DNA of 64,000 bases, taken from Phoenix dactylifera. Taxonomy: Eukaryota > Streptophyta > Magnoliopsida > Arecales > Arecaceae. A program made the translations under genes and the position numbers. The stretch is taken from assembly GCF_009389715.1 (NCBI RefSeq), contig NC_052392.1, positions 37,248,410 through 37,312,409 of the forward strand. The letters are read 5' to 3'. Positions 24,440-34,900 of the stretch are shown here, one piece after another (the first letter of the stretch is position 1; each line of letters opens with the position of its first letter). A model generated the notes under the pieces. That model saw nothing but the letters and a program-made list of their open reading frames with translations. It had not been told where the DNA came from and made no database searches.

Positions 24440-27151
24440 TCTATTATATATAACTAAAATGGAGGCATAGTTTATGTTGAGCTCTCCATCCGCCGCTAAT
24501 ATTTTTATTAATAATATTATTAATATAGTTCTTAAATTTAGATAATAAGTAAGGCTCCTATTTAATACTTTTTTATTTTGGATCATTTAACAATATTACA
24601 AATAAATTCTTTGTTTTGGATAATATATAAGGCTCTTAGTTAATATAGTTCTTTATTTTGGATTGTCAATTATATATATATATCTAAAATGACTATAGTC
24701 GTTTATCAAATTCCATACTCTTGAAGAAAACTAATCATATTCATCAAAAATGTTTTTTTTTAATAAGTTTACAAAATCTTCCTTCCCTTTTGAAAAATGA
24801 ATTTCTTCTTTTTGATAAATAAATCTTCATAACATATTACTTAAAGTTATAATGCTTAGTTTTGATATCAATAAAACCCATTATTTTCATTTGTATTATT
24901 TTTTAACTAAATATTTTTAATAAAAAAATCAAATATCAAATTAGTAAAATAATATATTTATGGTAAATAATGATTGTTATTTTCTTTTATAGCATATACA
25001 AGAGGAAGATAGGCCTACAATGATCGCTGACTAACAGATATCTATTATAAGTGAATATTATATTATCTATTCTCTTAATGATAGTGAACATAAGTGATAG
25101 ATAATAGAGTATCATACTATTATCAATAATAAATATTAATTATATAAGTACCTATTATATTTGTACAATTTATATAAATGTAATTGATATTTGAGTATAT
25201 TATCTATCTAATATGATAAGCATTATACTTATCTAAATTAATATTAGTATATCAGTATAGATATTTGATGGGTGCTTCTACTTGCCCATCATTAAAGTTT
25301 ATTAGTTAATGTACTACAAAAATTTGGCTATTGAAACCTCTTATTTATTATAATTTACTACATTGTTATATTACATTTCAAAAACTATTGGAACAAAGAG
25401 AAAAGACCATACCCCGTCCATCACACATAGCCGATATTCTAACAAGTTTTATATAGTACATGAATTGAAATGTTGTATTTCATTATGTCTTTTGATTTAT
25501 AAGTCTTCCAATACTGAATACAAGTTAACTTAAATAGCTAACTTTTGAGCATACACTCTGCTATGAGAAAGTATTTGAACTGAAACAACCTATATTCATA
25601 TGGTAATCAACAATTTTTAGTTACCTATTGAAAATATTCTATGTATTTAGAGATATATAAATGAGGAAATCAATTATCATAGTCAAGTCTACACAAGGGA
25701 AGTGCACTAAAAAAGGAAAAAAATGAAAATGAGATTTACTAAAATTTGGTAACTTGAAATGATTGAGCTTTCCATTCGCTATACGGACATCCATATTAAT
25801 AATATTGTATGGTTCTTAGTTTTGGACAATAAGTAATGCTCCTATAACTAATACAAAAAAAAAGATAGGTCATTAATGATTGCTTATAGAATTGATATAA
25901 TTTATACTTGATAATATTATTTAACTAAAATATATAAATAGTGTACTTATCTAAACTGCTACTACTATATCAGTTTAGATATTTGATGAAAATTTCTACC
26001 GTTAAAGTGCATTGTGTAATATGCAACGTAAATTCATCTATTGAAATATTCTATTTATTATAATTTGCTACATTATCTTATAGCATTTTAAGAATGGCTG
26101 GAAAAGGATGAAAAATCGTACATTGTGCATTACACGGAATTGGTATTAATGATGCCGATATTAGGCCCTGTTTGGGAGAGTTTTGGAGGGTAAAAAAATA
26201 CTTTCTAGCCCTCCAAAAGTACTTTTAGATAAAATAGAAGTGTTTGGTAAAATTTTTGAAAAGCTATTTTAATTTTTCTAGAAAGCTAAAATAACTTTTT
26301 GGGAGAAGCTCTATTTTGGAACTTCTTCGAAAAAGTACTCTTAGAAATTGTTGAAAAGCTGTTTTGAGTTATAATATTTTTTCTTATTGGACCAAAATAT
26401 CCATAATAAAATATAATAATTACGCAAAATATTTTTTATAATAATATTTTATACCTTTATTATTATATTATACTACAAATATAATATAATATAATATAAT
26501 AATATTTTATGTTAAATAACATAGTATTATGTTATATTATACTATAGTTATCGAGAAGAAGGAAAAATTAATTTACGCTAATAATTATAATATTTTATAC
26601 CTTTACTATTGTATTACATGATAAATATAATATTATATTACATTATATCATAACACATTGATATGTTATGTTAAATAATTTAATATGATATTAAATTATT
26701 ATGCTATAGTATACAATATTATATTACTATATTATAATAATATTATATTAAATTATATTAATATTATACTATATCATATATTTAAGTATTAATACATATT
26801 ATATTTTATTATGCTATGCTGTAATACTATGTAATGTTCTTTATGATCCTTTTGTCATACCAAAAGTACTTTCTTAGTTTGTTTACCAAACACATGTTAA
26901 TGTTACACAACACTAGAAATATAGTTATCAAACAGCAGAGAGCTTTTTATAAAAGCTCTACTTTCAAAAGTTCTGCTGCCAACAACTCCTCCAAACAGAG
27001 CCTTAGTGACGGAAGTTTCTACTCAACCATCATTAAAGTTAGTTGCATAAGATACAACAGAAATTTAACTATAAAAATATTCTATTTATTATAATTTATT
27101 ATATTTCAATATTGAATTTCAAGAATAAGTACCGAGCGCGTTATACCCTAG
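24440..27151 (+). mobile_element. Helitron-like non-autonomous element (candidate)
   Basis: The candidate starts with TCTATTATATATAACTAAAA after an A and ends with CTAG before a T (27148-27151). This fits the Helitron habit of TC...CTRR ends between A and T without target duplication. A moderately GC-rich patch (accgagcgcg) lies just before the 3' end, where Helitrons carry a hairpin. The interior is strongly AT-rich and contains several diverged copies of the same segment (around 25230-25440, 25960-26130 and 27005-27150). It has no coding capacity. A Tourist-like MITE is inserted at 26164-27002. The ends are my best guess. Confidence 0.4.
26164..27002. mobile_element. Tourist-like (PIF/Harbinger) MITE with TTA target duplication
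   Basis: The left end GGCCCTGTTTGG and right end CCAAACAGAGCC are inverted repeats with one mismatch. They are flanked by direct TTA duplications at 26161-26163 and 27003-27005. TTA duplications with GGCCCTGTTTGG-type ends are typical of Tourist elements. The 839-bp interior is AT-rich (many ataatat words) and has no transposase. A second internal pair, gtttggtaaa near 26242 and tttaccaaac near 26882, is also inverted. The element interrupts a repeat unit of the surrounding AT-rich sequence. Confidence 0.75.
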
Positions 27152-27204
27152 TAAAAAGCTATTTCAAAAACTGAAACAGGTACATATGGATCCCTGAAAA
27201 TAAT

Positions 27205-28765
27205 CTTTTAGCATTGTTCTGCTGTATATATTATTCATGCACATGCCACAATCTGGTATTCTGGCTGCTTTGCACTGTGTATTAAATGAATTGCAACTGT
27301 CATCAGTAAACTTGCAGGGGTTCGAACATCATAGGAACTCCAATTGTCCAGGGCCATCATGAAGTATTGGTCATAAACTTCCTAAACTTTTTTTTTGCTT
27401 ATACTCTTTTGGGGAAATCATAGTTGGCAATGAATTTTTAGGAACGACTAGGGAAGACTTCACCATGACTCAAGTTGCTTGTCCCATGTATGTATGCTTC
27501 CCCAAGTAAACTATAATGCCAAATACAAGCTCCTGCCGCAGTTTGTCCACTCCAACAAGCAAGAAATAATCCAAGACATTGATTAACTGCAAAATATAAC
27601 AATATAGGTTAAAACTCCGATTGCTAAAATCTAATTGCAATGGTGTTAAGGTTGGTGGGGGAGAGGGCGCAGAAGAAAAGACTGAACATTTTCGGTAGGA
27701 AAAGACCTATGTTTAGTTTCCCCACCAAATGCATTTCTTCACCAAAGTTTTGTAACAAAACTTTTTCATGGCTGCATCTGGAATATATCGGGAAAAGACA
27801 GCTCCTTTGAGATCTTCATCAAAAAAAATAAATCAATAAACAGCTCTTTTGAGATCATATGCGAATGAAACAATCTGTCCAAAGAGAAGATTTTCCATAA
27901 CCATCAGTTTCAACCTCTTTGCCACTTTTGTATTGTCTAACCTGCAGTTTCATAACTTTAAAAAAGATGGTGAAAACTTGCACTAGATGAGATGGTGAAC
28001 ACGTAAAAATGTGGCAGTTAGAAAAACATCAAGGACGTACTCATCTAATAGCAGACCTGCTATATTCCCATGATTTTAGCAAGGCATGTTTGGCTTCCTG
28101 ACTCCATCGAGTGATAGAAATGTACTTAAAGTAATCAGGAGCAAAATTTAAAAAGGAATCAAGCTCTGCCTCCTTAATTTGTTTCATGATGAACCTGTCA
28201 TCCATCGATTTCGCTAAAAAAGGTTCTACACTTCCCTCAAGCATCCCACTTCTTACAACGGCTTACCGAAGATATGCGAGCACGTTCTGAAGGGCTTCAC
28301 TTCTTTCTGAAAGCATAGAATTGTTTTGCATATATACACATTACCAACCATTTACTCTTTCGAGCAACTTTTCCAAATCCGACAGGAATTTCAAGATGCA
28401 GAACTTCCAAAGCTAGCAGGCGATCCATGGATGATGAACCGTCGGAACAAGGGGTGGACAACTCCTCTGACAAAGGTGATGATTCGCCCTGCAATTAGTG
28501 GATTCCTTCATGCTCTAAAGATCCAGTAGATGAGCAAACAGATGAACCCATAGAACCATCAGATGGCAGGTTGTCAGGCTTAGTATTGTTTTATCCATCT
28601 TTCCTTTGCCCCCCCCCCCCCCCCCCCCAGCTTCCTTTTCAGCCTTGTTATCCAATAAACCACACTCATCCTCAGAAATGGCGAAGCGCACAAACTATCA
28701 TGCTTGATATCTCATCCTCCAAAACTGACAAAACATTGCCACCTGGACCAGCTGTGAAGTGAAAC
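27205..28765 (-). pseudogene. Decayed duplicate of the FAB1 kinase end
   Basis: This minus-strand stretch matches the neighbouring FAB1 gene from about 33460 down to 31650, introns included, so it arose by DNA duplication and not by reverse transcription. Pieces still read as protein: LALEVLHLEIPVGFGKVA and CIYAKQFYAFRKK near 28450-28300, and FLAKSMDDRFIMKQIKEAEL near 28215-28150, against FFAKSMDDRFIIKQIKKTEL in the intact gene. The pieces lie in different frames. The exon carrying IFDLKG is largely deleted, with a 20-bp-class local duplication near 27800-27860 (two copies of cagctc-tttgagatc). A run of about 20 C bases at 28609-28629 replaces a mixed sequence. No start, promoter or complete kinase motif remains. 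Confidence 0.85.
28609..28629 (+). repeat. Poly-C run inside the FAB1 pseudogene
   Basis: A homopolymer of about 20 C lies where the intact gene has a mixed CT sequence. It could be a real expansion or a sequencing artefact. Confidence 0.9.
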
Positions 28766-29065
28766 AAGCATGTTAGAAACAGGAGACTTCCAAAAGAATC
28801 TGTATAAGGATAAGTTTAATATAGTTGTTGCATCAAAAGTAAAACTTACCAAGGCAATGCAATTAGGAAAACTTTGGATAGGTAGGAAGCATCCATTAAT
28901 TAACGAGATATGGCAAATAAAATTGTGAGAGTATCTTTTCCAGTAACAACAGCAGAGAAAACCCAGAGGGTAGGGTTTTAGTTTTAAACTCCAACTGTCA
29001 GAAAGGGAGAGGATATCCAAGATACCATCTACGTTGTGATTAATATAATCATTATGTACAACGGC

Positions 29066-29480
29066 TTGTTGACAAGTTCTAGACATTGGGATCAGCTGAA
29101 ATCCAGTTCAACTAGGAAGTGGGATTTCACCATTTGAATTAGGTTTTTTTTTTTCTTGATTTGTTTGAGTTCCTTCAACTTTGAATAGGAATAGGACTTC
29201 TATAGTTTGAGTTGTATCTATTTTGTTTGTTTTCTTGTTAAAAGGTACTTTGTTAACTTTAACTAGGAGTAGAGCCATGGAGCCTATATAAATGGCTGCT
29301 AGTGCTGTAAAATGGGAATTCACTCATAAAAAAAATCGTCTGCTGCGAAACCAAGAAAAACCATAGCTGATCTGTGGTTTTCAGTATCTTGTGCTTGCTA
29401 GAAGAGACCACGATCTATTCTCTTTACTTCTTCAAGCAGTCAGCAAACTCTGTTTTCTATTCATGCTTGCATTACATCAA
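29066..29480 (+). mobile_element. Solo-LTR-like sequence (weak)
   Basis: A segment beginning TGTTGACAAG contains a core-promoter-like tatataaatggc at about 29284-29295, followed by a leader-like CT-rich part and an end near cattaca. This resembles plant Copia LTR layout. No target duplication, partner LTR or primer-binding site was found, so the call is weak. Confidence 0.25.
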
Positions 29481-29907
29481 ATCAACTCCAAATAGATGAA
29501 AAAAAGTCTGTTAGTGATAAAAGCAAAACAATCATACATCAGAAGTCAGAGCAAGAGAGCAGCATCACCAGAAAAAGCAGCAGCAGGATTCTCGAGTGGC
29601 ACTTGAACTCTAGCAAGGAAGAAGGAAATACTCAAGCAAATTATATATAGATGGCACAGGTGTGCTTCCATCCTCTAGGTAGAATATATATGCGCTTGTC
29701 TTTATAAGAAATTTTCAGTCTATGTTCGTCATGGAAAATTTGCAACTCAATATGGTTTTATTTCTTGTTGCTTTTTCAGAACATATGTACTTTACTAAGT
29801 CTAATATGCCAATCAGGAAGAAAGAATGGACAAAAGGACGAGACACTGCTATTAACACACTTCTTCAATACATATTCTTTTGGGTTTTATCCCAAACCAT
29901 TTTCTTA

Positions 29908-30020
29908 GAAAATTGTCAGCCAGTATTTGCTTTATCGTGTGTTTTATTTCAGCATAAATCTATAAAAATTGTCAGCCAGCATTTGCTTTTATCGTGTGTT
30001 CTATTTCAGCATAAATCTAA
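29908..30020 (+). repeat. Tandem duplication of about 57 bp
   Basis: Two adjacent near-identical copies start aaattgtcagccag and end cagcataaatct, differing at a few bases. Confidence 0.85.
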
Positions 30021-30084
30021 CTCAAAATAAGCATGCATTATTATTATGAGCATCTAATGAGGGCTATAGACCGTCGTACAAGAC

Positions 30085-30333
30085 TAAATGAACATGAGTG
30101 TACATTCAAAACACACATTCACATACAGTGAACTCTCTACAAAGAAATATTTCATAAAATGCTACCACTCTAGTTCTTGCTAATTTCAATAATATCTATA
30201 ATTCGATAAATGAACACGGGCGTACATTCAAAACATAGATACATATATAATGAACTCTCTACTAACGAATACTTCATGAAGTGCTACTAACCTCTTGTTC
30301 TTGCTAATTTTGTTAATATCTATAATTCAATAA
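30085..30333 (+). repeat. Tandem duplication of about 125 bp
   Basis: Two adjacent copies each start near taaatgaaca and end near atctataattc; shared words include gtacattcaaaaca, tgaactctctac and gttcttgctaatttt-like sequence. It directly follows the 57-bp duplication. Confidence 0.8.
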
Positions 30334-31966
30334 ATTTTTGCGGAAATTGAAGGCTGAATGACTTTTTTGTTGGGTATGGAAGTAGGGAATTCTAGATGTC
30401 GCCACTTCCTGTCAGAACCTTGTCATTGAATCAAACATAGGCTTTAGTTTGATCTACACACCCATTATGCTCTGGGAACGGGCAACACCTGCAACAGAGA
30501 ATATGTTCTGTCTTTGGCATTCCAGAATTCGGTTGGGGAACTAGACATAAAAACAAAAAAGATATTCACTACAAAAGACAGCGCTTAAATCTCGGGATTC
30601 CTTAGTCAAAAAAAAGGGCAGAGAGATCACTGAAATAGAATGATGAAAATGTGAAGCAAAAATAGAAATACATACAGGAAAATTACATAAGGTTGTAGTT
30701 TTTAATTGTTATTTCAATTTATTCGAAAACACGCTCTTTTTCTTTCTTTTTAATTTTGTCAATCCTTGAAAGTGGATCTCCAAGGTATTATGCAGAACAA
30801 CGAATGGGCGGCAGCAAAAAAAATAACAGTTGCTAGTCTTATCAAAAAAAATAGTTAAAAAGGGAAAACAAAAAAGAGAGGAAGGGACAAAGAAATTTTA
30901 ATTTTTACTTTAAATTTTTTCATTCGACTGTGCAGAAAGCTTGATACATCATCAGAAGACCATGCATGTCATTGTTGTAACTTGACAAAGTCAGATATAT
31001 GATCCAAAAAATAAAGATTAATCAGTAATCAACAGCAAATCAAATTTTCAGATATGTAACTTGTGAAGAAGCTAACCCAAATTTTAGCAAATTATCTTGA
31101 CAAATAAATAAATTCTATGGATGGTTATGCAGCAAAGGATCTTCTGAAACACAGTCAGAATACTCTAAGCACTACAATAGGTGGACAACTCCCCTTCATA
31201 CGTTTAGAAAGATTAAAGAATAACAAACACCATATTTTAGCAAGTCTCCATGCACATGGCCAACTACTAATTGAAATGAACAAAATTGAAAGACCTTAAC
31301 ATCTTTACAACCGTGTACAAATATGAAAACAAAGAACAATTTGAATAAATTAAAACAAAATAAAAGGGCTTTCAGTTCTTAGCAATACAAGATCTTCCAT
31401 CTGAAAAGTAGTACATCTTACAACAGTGGACAGCTTGCACATATGTGACAAAACTGGTATAACAAGTTCTGAACCGAAACAGTTGACAGGTTTAACCTGT
31501 CAAAATGGCATGTCCACAGGAGAATTTGCTCCATGACAGATACAGAACAGGTACCACCTCTGCTTGTTGAAAAGTTATAAAGAGATATTTCAGAACTACT
31601 GTATATATTTCCAAGGAACATATCTGAATATGCATAAATGAAACGAAATTTTTTAGCATTATTCCACTGTATATATTTCCAAGGAACATAAAACTGACCA
31701 TCTTTTCTAATTTCTTTACAATCACTGTGAATTGATTAAAAAATGATTACAGATATAAGAAAATACAAATTATGTCATGGACCCACCTACACCAGAAATT
31801 TGCCAAAAAATTGCAAATATTGGGAGGACCTAATAAGTGAGGAACATTTATACACAGCCCTCACAAAACCAGAAAAACAGAGAACAGGCAAAAAAAAAAC
31901 TTAATATTGGTTTGACATTAAGCAGATTTCAGGAAACTGTAACCTCCGACTTCAGATAAATGGAGC

Positions 31967-34900
31967 TCATGCACAAGCCTCAATTGGCTGTTCTGACAGT
32001 TTTTCACTGTGTACGTTAGATGAATTGCTGCTGTCAGCAATACAAAATTTGCAGGGGTCTGAACACCGTTCGGAACTCCAAGTATCCGGGACCGTCATGA
32101 AGTATTTAGTCATAAACTTCCTAAACCTTTTCTTGTACTCCTTTGGGGAAATCACAGTTGGCAATGAGTTTTTAGGAACAACCAGAGAAGACTTCACCCA
32201 TGTCTCAAGTTGTTTATCCCATGTGTACTGCCTCAAGTAATCTATAATGCCAAATACAAGCTCATGCCGCTGTTTGTCCACTCCAACAAGTAAGGAGTAA
32301 TCCATTACATTGATTGACTGCAAAATAAAACAGTTTAAGTTAAAACTCCAATTGCTAAAATCCTATTGCAATGGTGTTAAAGGGGGAAGGGAAGCCACTT
32401 AACACTTACAGTAAGAAAAGCTGTATCATTCCAAATGGCCCGTTGCAGAAGATGTTTAGTTTTCCCACCAATATAAATAGGTGAAACACGCATATATTCA
32501 ATGAAGTTTTGATCCAAAAGAACCTTTTGATGGTCATTTGTATCTGGTGGAACATATCGGGAAAAGACGGCTCCTTTGAGATCAAATATGCGTGAAACAC
32601 TATGCCCAAAGAGAAGATTTTCCATCACCATTAGATCAGTTTTAACCTCTTTTCCACTTTTGCTTTGTCTAACCTGCAGTTTGGAAAACTAAATAAGAGA
32701 TGGTGAACACATAAAAATGTGCAAAGACACCAAGAACATAGTTATCTAATAGCAGACCTGGTATATTCCAAAGATTTTAGCAAGACATGTTTGGCTTCCT
32801 GATTCTATAGAATGAGAAATGTGCTTAAAGTAATCGGGGCCAAACTTCAAGAAGGAATCAAGCTCAGTCTTCTTTATTTGTTTTATGATGAACCTGTCAT
32901 CCATTGACTTTGCAAAAAAGGCTTTACTCTTCCCTCCTTGAGCATCCCACTTCTTACAACGACTTATGGAAGATATGTAGGCGAGTTCTGATGGGCAGCA
33001 TTTCTTCCTGAGAGTATAGAATTGTTTTGCATATATGCACACTACTGAATATTTACTCTTTCCAGCAACTCTTCCAGATCCGACAGGAATTTCAGGATGA
33101 AGATCTTCTGAAGCTAGCAGACGATCCACAGATGAACCATCAGAAGAAGGGGAGGGCAACTCCTCTGATGAAAGTGAGGAACCACTCTGCGATGAGTGGA
33201 TTCCTTCATAGTCTAAAGATCCAGTAGATGGCAAAACAGAAGAAACCATGGAACCATTAAATAACAGGCTGTTAGACTTTACTATTGTTTTATCAGTCTC
33301 TCCTTTGCTCTCCCCTGCTTCTTTTTCAGCCACGCTATCCGACAACCTATGCTGAACCTCAGATATGGCTAGTGCACAAGCTATTATGCTCGATATCTCA
33401 TCTTCTGAAACTGACAAAACATTGCCACCAGGACCAACTGTGAACTGCAACGAGCCCATTTCGGGAGCAGATGGTTGACACATTGGAGACAGGTGGACAG
33501 GAGTGTAAGTATTAACAAATACAAACTTCTGCAATGAACCACCAAGAAGATCCCTTTTGTATACCCTTCGCAATTCAGAAAAAGGAGCCCATATCCATTT
33601 GTCTGGGTCTTCTAATTTGGAATTGGAGAACTCCTGAGACATTCTAGGATGGTCCTTGGACATGGACATGGCAGACATTTCACCGCTAGTAGCTGTCTCA
33701 TCACTTTTTAGCTCTAGGTTAGATACCTTTTCAAGGTATGGTTCTCTTGTAACTTGGATAGAGTGGTCCACCAGCATATCATCAGAAATAGGAATTTGTG
33801 CTTCTTGACCATTCTTGCTACTTCCAGTAGGAGTAGACACATCAGCTGGTTTGCTACCATAATCATGGTCAAGAAAAGATGCTGAATGCTCCTCAACTGT
33901 TGATCTATCTGAAATCTTCTCAGCTGAACTTCCAGTTTCAGAAAACACTGCATCAAGAGAATTTTGGGCTCTGCTGCTTGTGTCGCCAGAATCATCAACT
34001 GACTCAATTTGCAGCTCAGTTTGCATATCTTGAGCATGACAGTTGCCACTAGAAGAAGAGGATTCATTAACATCTATAAGAATCTGACTCGAAGCTTCCA
34101 AAACTTTTTCACCATTTTCTGGCATATTTCTTTCAACATATGTATTGCATGTACTGCCATCCTTCTTTAGTTGGACTTGTTTATGCTGTAGAAGGTGATG
34201 CAAACGACGGTCCCAAACATACAGCATAAGGAGAAACTCCTGGTTTAGCCAATTTAAAACAAGAACCTCATGTACAGTCATTCCCAGCTGCTCGCCATGA
34301 TTAATAGCATTTAGCAAAGAAGCCTGCATGATTGATAGCCAAAAAGAACAATCAAAAGAAATGATTATGATGTTAATATAATGGTGAGAATTATTGAGCA
34401 GTTTAGGAAAATAATATCATGATATGGTAATAAATAAGATCGGTAAGATTTTTTGAAAAAAATAGGGAAAGAAAATCATGTTTAAAAATCAAAAACTGTC
34501 TAAAAAGTAGTGAAAAACAACCTCAAACTCAGTTTGTTCTTGAATCAGCATCTCTTCCACTTCAGAAAATTCTTTGACTGAACCAGATATATCCATATAC
34601 TGTTTTGAGATCTGACTAGAATGTTTAAGCTTCAACTTTTGCAGCATGTTTGCAACCTCGGAGAAAAACAGTTGTGCTCTAGCAAGAATCTTAAAAAGGA
34701 AAATTAAAAGGTCACTTGAGAAAATAAATAAAAAATATAAATGTATATTATAAAAGCAGCAATGCTGGATAGGAAACAGAAACAACGACTGCAGTATAAT
34801 AATAACATACATTTTGCAACTCTCTCTTAAGCCACTCTTGTCCATGGGGATTACGGAACTCTAGGACCGGTGGTGGCTTACATGCAGTATAGATTTCGAC

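Larger units (their letters stand above)
28766..31966. other. Intergenic region between FAB1 pseudogene and FAB1 gene
   Basis: No gene is recognised. The stretch contains a solo-LTR-like segment (29066-29480), two tandem duplications (29908-30020 and 30085-30333), and a short duplicated word (ctgtatatatttccaagg at about 31600 and 31669). The FAB1 3' UTR should extend a few hundred bases below 31967. Confidence 0.55.
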
